Positions 25,601 to 42,594 of a DNA stretch of 64,000 nucleotides are shown here, piece after piece. The position numbers were made by a program, and so were the translations under genes. The stretch's first letter is position 1, and each line of letters starts with the position of its first letter. A model generated the notes under the pieces. It ran no database searches and had not been told where the DNA came from. It saw only the letters and a program-made list of their open reading frames with translations. The stretch is from Delphinus delphis (Eukaryota > Chordata > Mammalia > Artiodactyla > Delphinidae): assembly GCF_949987515.2 (NCBI RefSeq), contig NC_082694.2, positions 43,114,451 to 43,178,450 on the forward strand, given 5' to 3'.

Positions 25601-26865
25601 TGTGAAATATTTTTAAATGTAATCTGTAAAAAATGTTCATGTTAGTTTATGTGTTCAAGGAAGATAATATCCCAGGTCCAGGTTATCTTTAGTGATCACT
25701 TATACCAACTTTCAAAAAAGCATCTTCAAGGTTAATCCTTGTTGTCTCATATGGCAGGATTTCCTTCTTTTTCAAAAGGCTGAATAATGATCCATTATAT
25801 GTTTATGCCACATTTTCATTATCTATACATCTGTTGATGTACCTTTAAAGTTGCTTCCACATCTTGGCTATGGTTAACAGTGCTGCAATAGACACAGGAG
25901 TTTCAATGTCTTTTTGAGATCCTGATTGCAGTTCTTCTGGGTGACTATCTGGAAGTGGGATTGCTGGATCCAACGGCAATATTATGGCAAGAGAAATAAG
26001 CCAGCCACAGAAGGACAAATACCCCATGATTCCACTTATATAATATGAGGTGTCTGACACAGTCAAACTCACAGAAGCCAAGAGCAGAGTGGTGGTCGCC
26101 AGGGGCTAGGAGAGGGGCAGGGGGAGATGGGGAGTCACTAATCAGCACGTATAAACTTTCCGTTACGCGAGATGAGTAAGTTCTGGAGATCGGAAGTACG
26201 ACATCATGCCTGTAGATAACAATACTGTATTAAACGCTTAAAAATCTGTTAAGAGGGTAGACCTCATGTTGTCTTCCTCGCAAAATAAAAACACAAGTAA
26301 AAAGGCATTTTCTTTTCAAATAATACCTAGCAAATAATACTGCATTTTCTGAAATTAATGAGACTGTTTGACTTTAAGACACCTTTGAAATATTGCTTTT
26401 CCTAACTGACGTACAGCGTAGCTCAGTGATCCTTGGAGGATGTTGCAAAGGCTGCGGCAGAGCCGAGAGCTCTGTGCTTACTAGGTGCTGATCGGCCGTG
26501 GCCTCCACATTGACATTTCATCCATGCCTTCTGTGAGCTCCTCTTCCCCACCAGACAGAACCAAACTCAATCTTCACTGCACTTTCCTATCTATTTTCTA
26601 AAAAAAAACCCTTCTTTCTGGGACCTGGTAACTTCGCATGGGTATAAGACTGGACCCAAGCTTTAATTACACTTAGGCCTATGAAATACAAGAGCTGGGA
26701 GGAACCTTGTCATTTACACATCAAGAAATGGAAGCCTTTGCACCTAACCAGAAGGATATCCACAAGCATTTATGACACTCATCCTGTTTATCTTTAAATA
26801 TGTATTTCTAGAGCAAAGTTGTGACTTTCTGTTCATTATACACAGTTTTATATAAGGAATGAAAG
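25601..26865 (+). repeat. Copy 2 of the diverged direct duplication, split by a LINE-1
   Basis: Homologous to 20405-21055 in the same orientation. When the LINE-1 (25727-26298) is removed the two arms are contiguous relative to copy 1: left arm tataccaactttcaaaaaag, right arm aaaggcattttcttttcaaa, matching aaaggcatttctttctcaaa of copy 1. Right-end blocks include acctggtaacttcgcatggg and gttcattatacacagtttta. Confidence 0.8.
25727..26298. mobile_element. LINE-1 3' end with 5' inversion (twin priming)
   Basis: The left part (to about 25980) is the ORF2 C-terminal end in minus orientation, reading KMWKQL-type protein on the minus strand. The right part (from about 25981) is plus-orientation LINE-1 ending in an A-rich tail near 26282-26298. 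Flanking aaaaaagcatctt (25714-25726) and aaaaaggcatttt (26299-26311 region) form a decayed duplication. The geometry is that of an inverted-5' LINE-1 insertion. Confidence 0.85.
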
Positions 26866-31779
<4,914 letters not shown>

Positions 31780-31850
31780 GTTCATTTGCTCCACAAATAC
31801 TGATTGCGTCACTGACATGTGTTGGGCACTACGAGGGTTGGAATGAAGAA
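31780..31850 (-). repeat. L2 fragment (antisense 3' end)
   Basis: The phrase ttgctccacaaatactgatt followed by cactgacatgtgttgggcac matches the antisense L2 terminus. Confidence 0.55.
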
Positions 31851-32890
31851 AAGGCCAGTTATTGCAAGTCTTAAGTTTCTCAGAATGCAAATTTCAATTT
31901 AGGATTACACACCCATGTGCTATGTGCCAGAAGTCCTGTTGTTCCAAGCTCACTCTCTTTTGCAATTATTATTTAACAATGAACAGATATGATGAATGAA
32001 AACACTCGTGTGTGTATGTGGGTGGGTGGGGTTTGGGGGACAGGAAGTATAGTTAATCTGCATGAATAAAAGAGAATTCACGCTGTTAGTTGTTTAATTC
32101 ATCAAGAAACTTTTTATATACTCCTTTTATATGGGAGTGGAGCAGGCAGACTTTTTTCTGGAATATACTGGAGTCCCTATATGAAGTCCCTATATGAAGA
32201 GCCATTGAGGAAAGCATCCAATCCTTCAATTGTGACATGAGAGAAAAATAAACATTTGTTTTGTTAAACCCTCATGATTTCAAGATTTATTTGTTATTGC
32301 ATCATAGGCTAGCCAAGCCCAACTACTAGTATATTACGAATAATGGGACAGAAAATAGGTAAACGTTTTAATAAAACATAATAAAGTATAAGAAATTCCA
32401 CTTTAAAAAGTACACCGCAATCCACATCCCAGTCCTACTTGATCATTAGAAAAAAAAGATAAAATCTTCTGTGTAAGAAAGAAAAGGAGCCCCTTGTGTG
32501 CTGGAATATCTTTGACCATGTCTCCTACAGTCTCTTCCCCAAGCTGCTGCTTCCTTTTCCTTCCTTACACAAGGACCTTCCAGAGTGGTGTCAACTATAA
32601 GATACACACTTCCATTACACCCAGGAAGTGTGGAGAACCACTGTGCTCCCAAGAGAAGTACATGACAAAAATTGGTGCTTTATTATAAAGGGATACATAC
32701 ATGCACGTGCATGCACACACACAACCGCATTAGAATGTACTATCATTTGAACTGATCATTACATTTATACCAGTGGCTGACAGCTGCTAAAACAGATTTC
32801 AGAATGTCATTTTGGCTTTCAGAACTCCGAGAATGAGGTTCCAAAAGAAAATCAAGGCTCCTGCAGAAAACAGCCAAATACGAGGCTATA
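31851..32890. other. Unassigned sequence
   Basis: Contains a GT/GGT-rich patch near 32008-32035, a 13-bp tandem doublet listed separately, and a short (CA)-rich stretch near 32705-32720. No gene is seen. Confidence 0.5.
32172..32197 (+). repeat. Perfect 13-bp tandem duplication
   Basis: The unit agtccctatatga appears at 32172-32184 and again at 32185-32197 without change. Confidence 0.92.
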
Positions 32891-32898
32891 CTCTACAT

Positions 32899-33870
32899 CA
32901 GGGGAAACCAGGAACCAGGCCTCATAGCAGGAGGGGAGCAGTGGGTGAGCGAGCATCATCTGTACTTAGCCCTTACAGCCGCTCCCCGTGGCTCGCATTA
33001 GCACCTGAGCTCCGCCTCCTGTCAGATCAGCGGGCGGCATTAGATTCTCATAGGAGCGTGAACCCTACTGTGAACTGCGCATGCGAGGGGTCTAGGTTGT
33101 GCACTCCTGATGAGAATCTAATGCCTGATGATCTGAGGTGGAGCTGAGGCAGTGCTGCTAACGCTGGGGAGGGGCTGCAAATACAGATTATCATTAGCAG
33201 AGAGGTTTGACTGCACAGAGACCATAATAAATCGCTTGCAGACTCATATCAAAACCCTATCAGTGGGACTTCCCTGGTGGCGCAGTGGTTAAGAATCCAG
33301 CTGCCAATGCAGGGGACATGGGTTCAAGCCCTGGTCCGGGAAGATCCCATGTGCTGCGGAGCAACTAAGCCCATGCACCACAACTACTGAGCCTGCGCTC
33401 TCGAGCCCATGAGCCACAACTACTGAGCCTGTGTGCCACAACTACTGAAGCCTCCATGCCTAGAGCCTGTGCTCTGCAACAAGAGAAGCCACTGCAACGA
33501 GCAGCCCACGTACCACAAAGAAGAATAGTCCCCGCTCGCCACAACTAGAGAAAGCCCACATGCAGCAACAAAGACCCAATGCAGCCAAAAAATAAATCAA
33601 TCAATAAATTTATAAACAAAACAAAACAAAACACCCTATCAGTGAGTGCCAAGTGAAAACAAGCTCAGGGCTCCCACTGATTCAGCATTATGGCAAGTTG
33701 TGTAATTATTTCATTATATATTACAATGTAATAATAATAGAAATAAAGTGCACAATAAATGTAATGCGCTTGAATCATCCCAAAACCATCCCCCCAACCC
33801 AGCTCCCACCTGTGGAAAAATTGTCTTCCATGAAATGGGTCCCTGGTGCCAAAAAGGTTGGGGACCGCTG
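32899..33870 (+). mobile_element. hAT-type DNA transposon, non-autonomous, interrupted by a SINE
   Basis: The right terminus reads aaaaaggttggggaccgctg, and the left end is a shortened cagggg followed by aaccaggaaccaggcctc. Internal wording such as gctccgcctcctgtcagatc, ggcattagattctcatagga and 'caaatacagattatcattag' is that of a common mammalian hAT element, whose exact name I do not assert. Flanking ctctacat (32891-32898) and ctctatgt (33871-33878) form an 8-bp duplication with two changes. The open frame at 32812-33147 is a chance reading across its left half. Confidence 0.88.
33266..33632 (+). mobile_element. CHR-type SINE nested in the hAT element
   Basis: It starts gacttccctggtggcgcagt and runs through 'ccacaactactgagcctg' repeats to an A-rich tail with AAAAC units. 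A perfect 12-bp duplication, accctatcagtg, lies at 33254-33265 and 33633-33644. Removing it restores continuous hAT wording. Confidence 0.95.
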
Positions 33871-33878
33871 CTCTATGT

Positions 33879-34060
33879 AGATATACAATATATTAAAGAA
33901 GGATCCTATCTTCAAGAAGTATATAACCAGTTGAGGGGCGATAAAGAGGAAAAAAATAAAGCAATAGGTAATATGATATTCAGAGCTAAATCATGTGAAA
34001 CAGGAGTACAAAAAGATCAATACTGGCTGCAGTTCTTCTGAAGGAGAAACTTGACTAATG
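33879..34060 (-). repeat. Possible L2 antisense fragment
   Basis: The phrase ggatcctatcttcaagaagt, then tataaccagttgaggggcga, resembles antisense L2 ('cctgccctcaaggagcttac'). Highly diverged. Confidence 0.4.
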
Positions 34061-34524
34061 GATCAACAGAAGCTTGAGAGACAGAGAGATGCTAGTAGAG
34101 CCACAGGACGGACAAGAATGATCCTCTTGTAAACAGGGAAGAGAGAAGGAATTCACATGAAGGAAGAGAGAGGGACATACTGGAAGCAGAAGGAGGAAAA
34201 GCCAAGTTGCATCCCACATTCAGGGATCTAAAGAAGCCAGTGTCAAATCACAGCCATGCAAACGGTGAGATTTGCTTTTAACTTCCCCCCAAGGGCATTT
34301 TACTTCTCTTTCCTGGGAAATCTCTGGACATCTGCACATTAGAAAAGCCAGGTTAAGCAAACAATACCAATGTGAAAATCCAATGACATTCTCAAGAGGT
34401 TCTTTGGGTAAATCTTGGGCATGTTTTCAAAGCAGAAACCATTTTCTCCATGTACCTCACTTTTCTCTGAACCTACACATAGAAGTTCACAGGACCTCTT
34501 GTAATAAAACAAGTATGAGAAACA

Positions 34525-34660
34525 GTCATAAGAATTCCACTAACACACATCTAATTGATTCCAATTTGAGAACTGGAATGTACCTAAGAGATTCCCTAAT
34601 CCAACCTGTCCCCCATCCTCACTTGGCAGATAAGAGAATAAAGCCCAGAAGGTAGTGAAC
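34525..34660 (+). repeat. Old SINE fragment (MIR3-like)
   Basis: Wording of the type 'gagattccctaatccaacct' followed by cttggcagataagagaataa and agcccagaaggtagtgaac matches the common 'ctagtccaacccctcattttacagatgagg' segment. Confidence 0.5.
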
Positions 34661-36399
34661 TTGGCCTCTAACACTGGGGATTAGTTATACATATACATTC
34701 AAAAGATTCTGTTTCATTCCTGGGGCATCACAGGGACTCCCATCCTGGATCTTCTAATCACTAAGATGTCAAGCTTCTCACACAGACAGTTAAATTCTAA
34801 CTTCTCCTTTTTTCTTCCTGATTGTAGATATTCTGGATGGACTTTTACCTTTAAAATAACTTGATATTCTCCTTGGACAATATCCTGGACTTGATTTCAC
34901 TTCGATTTACCTGAAATGCATTCAATCATATAAAGTAGCTCGACTTTCTTCTCTGCTAGTTTGACAATACTCTGGTTGAAATATTAAACCCTCTAATTTC
35001 CCCCTTGATTTCTAAAGCAGTGTTTCTCTCCCTAGGGGAATCCCGTCCTTGACATCAGCCAAGGATTACTCTATTGTACATGAAAGGTTTACTGTTGATA
35101 TTTGCAACTGTCTAAGGTTGGTCAAACTTCTGAGTAGTTTTGATTAGATGAAGTGCTGTCTGGTCTTCAAATTTTCAGGGCGAAAAATAAAACCTGGTAA
35201 TGGTCCATTCTAAAACAAATTACAGCATTTGGAAGAATATAAAGGAGGACAGTCACCTGGAAGACTGTTGCTGCTGTGGGTTCATAGATGTTAGCTTTTC
35301 GGTGACTGAGTTAGTCTCCCTTGGCCAGAGAGAGTCCAACAGTCACAAGATTTCAAATCTGGAGGCAAATCTCTTTAATAAGCCCCAACCTCTAAAGACA
35401 GTGCTTGAATTAGTTCCAAATTAATCCCACCATCCACAGGCTTTTACACATTCCGAAGGAAATGACTTCAGAACTATATATTTAAAAAATTATTACTGTT
35501 CTAAAAGTGTTACTCTTTCTTCCTCAGGCAAGCAAAGTTCAGCCTCCTACTTAGAATTCGTATGAGCTCCAGAAGTATAAGTGATTATACTTCTCACTAT
35601 AATTTGATGCTTTACTTATTAAAAAAAAAATCTTGTTGGCATCAGCAGTTTCGGATTTGCCTGGATATTTAACTCGGGCTGCTTTATTGGCAGAGGTAGA
35701 ATTTTTAAATTTTTAATGGGAGCTTTAATTGTCCTAAGTAGGTAAAAAAATGGTGTCAGGTCTTGCTCTGGTCCATCATCTATGAAGCTAATTCTACTCT
35801 TGTCAGACCTTTCTCTCTGTGGCAATCTGAAAGAAATAGGAGATAGTTATTTTCTACCTGGTCCTCCCATGTAGAGACCTGTTCACTGTTATTCCCTGGC
35901 CCCAACTTAGCTCTGGGTCTCTGCCCACACCTTCCCCTGCCAAATAATCATTCCCAGCCCAGTCCATACGCCTTATTTTTCTATGCATGTTACGAAAAAC
36001 AGCCTTCTAATAATTAGAATATCCAAAGATGAGAATATACTGCTTCAGATGATAACGTGATTTGTGTTCTTGGAAATGCTTGGAGAACGCTCAATGAGGT
36101 GCTGCAAAGACTTCTATCTGTGTGTGCCGCTGGGCTAGTCCCTTTACCTCTGAAGATCAATAATTCTACAGTTTTAAATTCTGCTCCCTCCATAAATCTC
36201 ATTCATTTTCCTTCTTATCATTTGCCAAGAAATCATATATCAGAGTGCCTTGTGGTGTTCCTTTACCTAGTTGTCTGTATGTTATTTTCATGTTTTCATT
36301 TTTTGCCCAAATATGCTACTTGCAAATATTCCCTTAAACCCTACCCAGTGACTGTTGGTGTTTCCTGTAGGGATTTAATACATATTTATTGACTTCCTG
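34661..36399. other. Unassigned sequence
   Basis: No recognised genes or confident repeats. The open frame at 36057-36392 has no similarity I can name. Confidence 0.45.
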
Positions 36400-36810
36400 T
36401 AATATCAAGACTTGGTCTTCACCCAATACTGATTATCTGCTGTGTGGCAGACACTGTTCTAGATGACGGAGATACAGCACCAAGCAAAAGTGATAAGCTG
36501 TGTGCATTCACAGAGTGCACGTTCCAGAGAGGAAGACCGACAGTGGAGAGCAAATACTCTCCCCTTTGTGGAGGCAACATGCGCAATAAAGGCAACGAAA
36601 CAGAGAACTAGCAGAGTTGAGCGGAAGTACAGCTACAGTAGGGAGCGTGGCCTAGAAGAGCTCTCTGGGGACTACAGCCTGCAAATGAGCCAACTATGCA
36701 AAGAGCTTGGAGAAGAGAGTTCTAGGCATCAGGAAAGGGGGGTGCACAGGCCCTGGCTGGGAAGACTCCTCTGCTGGAATCCAGCTGTGAAGGGGGAAGG
36801 GACAGCAGCT
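36400..36810 (-). repeat. L2 antisense fragment
   Basis: The phrase gcagacactgttctagatga followed by 'cggagatacagcaccaagca' matches the antisense L2 3' end. The similarity fades into the 36600-36800 part, where 'gagctctctggggactacag' still fits. Confidence 0.65.
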
Positions 36811-36959
36811 TGAAACCGGGATCCATCTTGTCCCCTTCCTCCACTACTTAAATTTTTAAAAACCTTGTGCTCCCTTTGGCTGTTTACACTTAAACCTAGA
36901 CTTGAACCCTTTGACTATTAGGTTTTCTTTGTGACAAAAACCTTAGCATTACATTTGGT

Positions 36960-37745
36960 TCCACCCTCTCACACGCCCCACTTCCCATCCATTGGGAAAT
37001 TCTGTTGACCCTGCCGCCAAGATATCCTAAAAATCCAACCTCCCACTAGTCTCCTAACAGGTGTCCTCACTTCTATCTTTGCCTCCTCTCCCAGGTCTAC
37101 TATCATTCAAAGTCTATTTCAACCCCACGGCAGCCAGGGTTTTCCTTCTAAAATGCTAAGTCTGATCACATCGTTCTCCAGAACCACGCAGGAGCTCACC
37201 ATTTTGCTCCATATGAAAGTCAAGGTCCTTAAAAAGGCCAGCAGGGCCCCATGTAATCTGGGGACCTGGTGCCTTTCTGACTTCATGACGTCACACCTCT
37301 GCTCCAGCCACAAGGCCTCCTTTCTGCTCCTGGACACCCCAGACATACACTAGCTTTAGTCGTCCACACTCTCTGGACTGCTCTTCCCCCAGGGAGCTGC
37401 TTGGCCAATTTCCTCACTCTTACAAGTCTTTGTTCAGATCTCAGCTTCTCAGTGAGACTTACCAAGTCCTCTTCGTTTAATCCTGTAAACTACCCCCACC
37501 TCCACCCCACCTTCTCCTGATCTCCTTTGGCCTGTTGTACTTCTTTATTTTTCTTCAAAATACTTTATCACTTTCTATCATATAAGTTAGCTTGTTCATA
37601 TGTTATGTTTATTGTATAAGCCCTGTCTCTCTCCATCAGAATGTCAGCTCCACAAGGCAGGGATCTTTGTCTGTTGTGTTGAGTGATGTACTCCAAGCGC
37701 CTAGAATAGTGTCTGCACATTAAAAAGTTATTGAATGAGTCAATC
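36960..37745 (+). mobile_element. L2 LINE 3' end
   Basis: Ordered consensus phrases include aaatgctaagtctgatcaca (37150), 'caggagctcaccattttgct', aaagtcaaggtccttaaaaa, catgtaatctggggacctgg, and the terminal 'aatgtcagctccacaaggca' with ttgaatgagtcaatca. Open frames on either strand here (37119-37346, 37153-37353) are chance readings of L2. Confidence 0.85.
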
Positions 37746-37970
37746 AACCCATTACACAGATAGTGCCCTGAAAAGAAATTATTTCATAGTACAGGTCTAT
37801 AATTGTCAATCACTCCAGATAAGATTGTGTTTGTATCTGAATGGATCCTAATATCAATTCTGTTGTGCCACTGAACATGAAGAACATTAAACTTTGGATG
37901 GAAACATTGGGGAGGTTCTCAAATTATGTCAGATCTAATCACTGGTGGGAAATTTCAATTAAAAAATCTG

Positions 37971-38183
37971 GGGACTTCCCTGGTGGTCCAGTGGTTAAGA
38001 ATCCACCTTCCAATGCAGGGGACGTGGGTCCGATCCCCGGTCGGGGAACTAAGATCCCAGACACCGCAGGGCAACTAAGCCCGCACACCGCAATGAAAGA
38101 TCCCACATGCTGCAATGAAGATCCTGTGTGCCACAACTAAGACCCGACGTAACCAAATAAAAAGAAAAAATAAACGAATAAAT
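37971..38183 (+). mobile_element. CHR-type SINE
   Basis: Starts gggacttccctggtggtcca, carries ggtccgatccccggtcgggg (B-box region) and ends in AAATAAA-rich tail. A short duplication, aaaatctg, lies at 37963-37970 and 38184-38191. Confidence 0.93.
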
Positions 38184-38224
38184 AAAATCTGAAATGTGTT
38201 TTCACCAGGCTCAAAAAAAAATGT

Positions 38225-38315
38225 CTTATGGGGGGGTGGCACATGGTGGGAGGGGAAGGCGAGGAGGAAAGAGAAGGGAGAGTACAAAGAGGGATAAAGA
38301 GAAAGAGAGAGACAT
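38225..38315 (+). repeat. Purine-rich (GA) low-complexity tract
   Basis: About 90 bases almost without pyrimidine runs, from ggggggtggcacatggtggg into gagaaagagagagacataaa. It could form unusual structure but carries no other signal. Confidence 0.7.
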
Positions 38316-40289
38316 AAAAACAGTTATGGGAAATGTGCAAAACATGAACCATTTCTGCCAGTAACCTCTTGGAATACAATATAAATGCCTTCATCTGGAC
38401 ATCTGCTTAAGTTGATAAGGTTCCCCCTTTGGGTTAGAAATACCACTGGAAGGAATTTAAACTTCACCTGGACATTCTCCTTCCAGACACTCCCTGCGAG
38501 GGAGGGGTGTACCGAGGGGGAGGGCACAGGAGCGAGCATAGCTGTGGGGCACAGGGCAGGTGCCAGCTGGGCCCTGAGTGAGGGTCTCTGAGCTGTGAGA
38601 GAGCAGCCTGAGGAGGCCGGAGAGCAGCGGTCCATTCGAAACAGGTTATGTTTCTCCGTGAACAGAAAAACCTGTCATTTCAAAGGAAAAGGAAACAGAG
38701 CAATGTGCTGTCCCGTTTATTAGAATGAAAGCTGGAAATACTGTATCCTTTTCCAAGAATGCTTTGACAGAAAAAAATCACGAGTGTGATCCCTCTAGTG
38801 CCATGCAAGTGGTATGTTCTTGGAAACAGTCCAGATTGTTTTCACTTATTATTTTCTGTAAAAGAGTAAATATAATAGTTAAATGGATATTGAAATCCAA
38901 TGATTTGCACATAAACCAATTTAGAAAACAGAAAAGAAAATCAGGGTCTATGTCCTAACTTTGTTCCAGAAAATAATTACCAAAAATTTTTCAAGTTTCT
39001 CCTCTTTCCAAATGAGAGTGTTTTTAAAATGGGAGAGAATCGCATTTTGTTGCCTATTTGCTATCATCCACCTGTACCTCTTCCTGGGAATTGGCACCTG
39101 GGTGTTTCAGCTTCCATTTCTCTCTAGAAGCTAGAGGCTCCACGTGGCAAGGCCTTGCCTTATAGTTACTTTCCGAGCTGTCCTATGATTCGCATTAGCG
39201 CTATGTGCTAGAAGGTGTCCTGTGAATTTCTGATGAACGAATGTCCTCATCGTTCGGTTCCCAACTGCTCTGGCAGCTAACCCAAGTTTGTTGCTCCCCG
39301 AACAGCTTCAAGCAGTTAACTCAAAATGCAGTCAGATTTCCACCAAAAAATCACACAATAGCAAGCCATCGAAACTGAAGTCTGGCTTACAGTCTGGCTT
39401 TGTGTGCCCTAAAATTCCCTTCACTTTGACTTTTCCCTTTGAAAGCATCAGCTCCATGAAGGAGACACTAGGTAAGTAGCACTGAACTGGCCTAAAGGAC
39501 TGGAGACTCTATGGAAAATATTTGAAACTCTGAAGAGCTGTTTAGCATGAGTACCATTTTAACAGCTATTCAGGGTTAAAATGTGTCTTACTTTCCATTG
39601 TTATGTTGCTGCTGCTGCTGCTGTCATTTCCCAGAGAAAATGCTGCCTTTTCCCAATGCCAGAGGATAAAAATTGATGTCATTTTAAGAAATGTAACAAC
39701 TTCCTTCACTGTATGCAGCCCCCTTGTAAGTGCATCTTGTCAGCATTGTCAATGAATGAACAAGGAAGCAAATCTATAAGAAAACAAATTTTCAAAAGAC
39801 AGTAAGTCTATAAAAATTTTATTTTCTTTTAGGATAATTATTTTGACTTTTTATGTATATTTAGATTTTCTAGAAGCCTGTGCACAGTTGTTATTTTACT
39901 GTCATACATTGCAGCAAAATAAAAATATTTTTTATCATATTGTACAGCGAAGCGTCATTAATCTGGATTCTATCAATTGGGAATTCATAAAAATGTTGTT
40001 CAATTCAGCCTATATATACTCTCTGCAGTGGCTATGAAACAATAGCTGGCCAAACAAACTCAGAGTGTAACAATTAAGGAATAGTTGCCTTACACAAGAA
40101 AAGCAAAGTTTTCACAATGTTTTAGCATTATCTATCTGTACACAAAGTGATATGGACAGATAATGGATGAATGCAGTTAGTTAATGGATAAGTGTCGTTA
40201 GTTTAGATAAACAAAATTGGAAAGACCACATACTGTGGAACTTTTTTTGTTGTTAGCTATTTTAGCATGTATTAACAAGCCCTTTGTAA
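38316..40289. other. Unassigned sequence with a (CTG)6-like run
   Basis: A GC-richer patch at 38480-38630 and a short TGC trinucleotide run at 39606-39623 are the only distinctive elements. No gene is recognised. Confidence 0.45.
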
Positions 40290-41345
40290 TCACTTAACAT
40301 ACATTCATTGAGCACTTACTATGTGTTAGACACTCTTTCATGTGCTATAGACAGTCCACTGAAAACAAACAAAAAGGGCTCCTCTGCTCATGGAACACTC
40401 TAATACGGAAGACAGACAAGACAGACAGACATGCAGACACACACATAAATAAGCACACTGCTCCCCTGTACACCCTCCACCACTTTAGCTTAGATCGAGA
40501 TCATCTGAGAAGATCTGAGGCATTCAACTTGAAACTTGAATGCAAAGATTCTGGGAATGAACTCTCCAAACAGCAAGAACAGAATTTGCAAAGTCCTCGA
40601 GATGGGAATGAGCCACAGGCGCTCAAAGAAAACAAAGAAGTGGCCAGAAAGAAGTGAGGGAAGTGAGGGGAGATGAAGTTGGAGCAGCAGAGACAAGACC
40701 CACAGTGTCAGCGAACCCGTGTAAGGAGCTGGGATTTTGTACTGTTTGGAGTGGGGAGCGATTTGGGGAAAAGAGGGATTGGTACATTCCACTGGCACCA
40801 TCTGATGTATACTTTAAAAGGATCGTCTTGGCTGCTCTGTGAAAGACAGAGGAAAAAACAGGATGAGAGTGAAGTTTGGGGGATGATTGAGGGGACCTCT
40901 GTAGGAGGTGGGCTGAGAGGTGACTGTGGGTTGTGAAGGAGCCATAGCCGTGGTGCACAGAGAAGTGGTCACATTCAACAAGCCTCCTGGGGAAAGAGAG
41001 TAAGGACAAAGCATAGCTATGGAGCCAATGTGAGGTCTCACGAAGAAAAGGAATCGAAGGTAATGGCTACCTTTCCGGCAAGGGCAACCAGGGGATGGGG
41101 AGATGGCTTGGAGATGGGGCAGAAGTGGGGTTTGAAATCAAGAATTCTATTTTGTTCACGTTAGGCTTAAAATTTCTACTGGACATCTAAGGCAAGATCC
41201 AGAGGAGGCAGTTAAATATATGACTCTGCAGCTCCGAGAAGGGATAGGGGGTAATTTAAATGTGGAAGTCCCCAGTAGAGAGCTGCTGTCAAAAGCCTGC
41301 GGTTTGGAGAAGGGTCTGAATGGAGAAGCCTGGTGGAGGGGAAGA
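40290..41345 (-). mobile_element. L2 LINE, antisense, about 1 kb
   Basis: Begins with cattcattgagcacttactatg, the L2 3' end in reverse, and continues with ordered antisense phrases: 'aggatcgtcttggctgctct' (40819), 'cttaaaatttctactggaca' (41167) and 'gaggcagttaaatatatgac'. Several overlapping open frames on both strands between 40340 and 41371 are readings of this repeat. Confidence 0.8.
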
Positions 41346-41478
41346 GCCACAGGGCAGGTGCACAGCCACAACCCCCGCCTCCCCAGCCCCGAGCCTCAGA
41401 AAGCTAAGCGAGCACCCGGCTGCCTTTGTAGACACGACCACAGAGCTTGTGTATCTTCTGCTCAGGTACCTTTTCATT

Positions 41479-41499
41479 AGATCTCTCTCTCTCTCTCTC
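41479..41499 (+). repeat. (CT)n microsatellite
   Basis: A short pure CT run just downstream of the L2 copy. Confidence 0.9.
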
Positions 41500-41834
41500 C
41501 TTTACTCTCACTGTGTTTCATTCCCAAATCCAATCCTCCCACTTCGCTTTCCTCCTGCTGCCTCCCTTTCAGCATGCCTCTCTTTCTCCTCCTCTTGGGG
41601 CCCCCTTGCCCTCCCACAGTAATTTTGGAAGGAGTAAAGTAAAGCACAGTGGCTAAGTGCTAGCTCTGTGGGTTTCAGTTTTCACGCAAATACGCACATA
41701 GAAATGGATGATCTTTAAGACCCACAATTCCCGGGTTACGATTATCATGTGTTTTACCATAATCCATATTAGTGGCTTAACCGCTAAAGGCAGCTAAGAT
41801 AAAGGTTTCTAACAGTATATGTAAGTTATGTTGC

Positions 41835-41990
41835 TGTTCTTTCATTTATTCATTAAACGAACATTTATAGACTATCTACCATGCACAAAGCCTTGGAGAA
41901 GCAGAGAATATTTAAGATGATGTTGTTATGTTCTGAGAAGGGGAATAAAAGCACACTCATGTGACAGATGTATACCAGTTCTGATTAGGG
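41835..41990 (-). repeat. L2 antisense 3'-end fragment
   Basis: ttcatttattcattaaacga then acatttatagactatctacc matches antisense L2. Confidence 0.65.
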
Positions 41991-42594
41991 CAGTTAAACA
42001 TGTTTAAGTGAAGCTTATAAACATTTAAAAATTCTATTCTTTAAGAACACCTACCCTTACAGATTTCTTTCCTCAACTGTGTACTTAAAAACTCCTTCCA
42101 CTAGAGAAAGTTACAAGGCTAAGGAAAAAAAGACATCTCAATACAACAGAATATTACTTGATGACATTGTTGAGAACAAATTACTGAATGTTTGCAAAAA
42201 CAAGGAGCCAGAAAACTATAAAAGCACTCCTTAATCTCAGCATTTTATTTGACAATGGTATTCTAAACTTAAGATATCAAGCTTTTTTTTTCCACCACTG
42301 GAAAAATTGTAATGGGAAATAAATCTCAAAAGTCCTATTAAATACAGCCAACACAGGGCACCCTGGATGTGTTCACATTGGTTTTCACGCCCTTTGATTT
42401 TAGAGACACTTGACCGTAGTGCAGGAGGGAGGGCAAGTTCTGGCCAGGAAAACTCCTGCTGACCTCAAAGTTCCCTTGGGCTCTTCTCCATTCCCAAGGA
42501 TTCGATCATTTTGTCTTCACTAAACAGTTATTAGGCAACAACAGACTAATCAATGTGGTCAAGCAAGTATGTCAGATGACACACATAATGGCTA

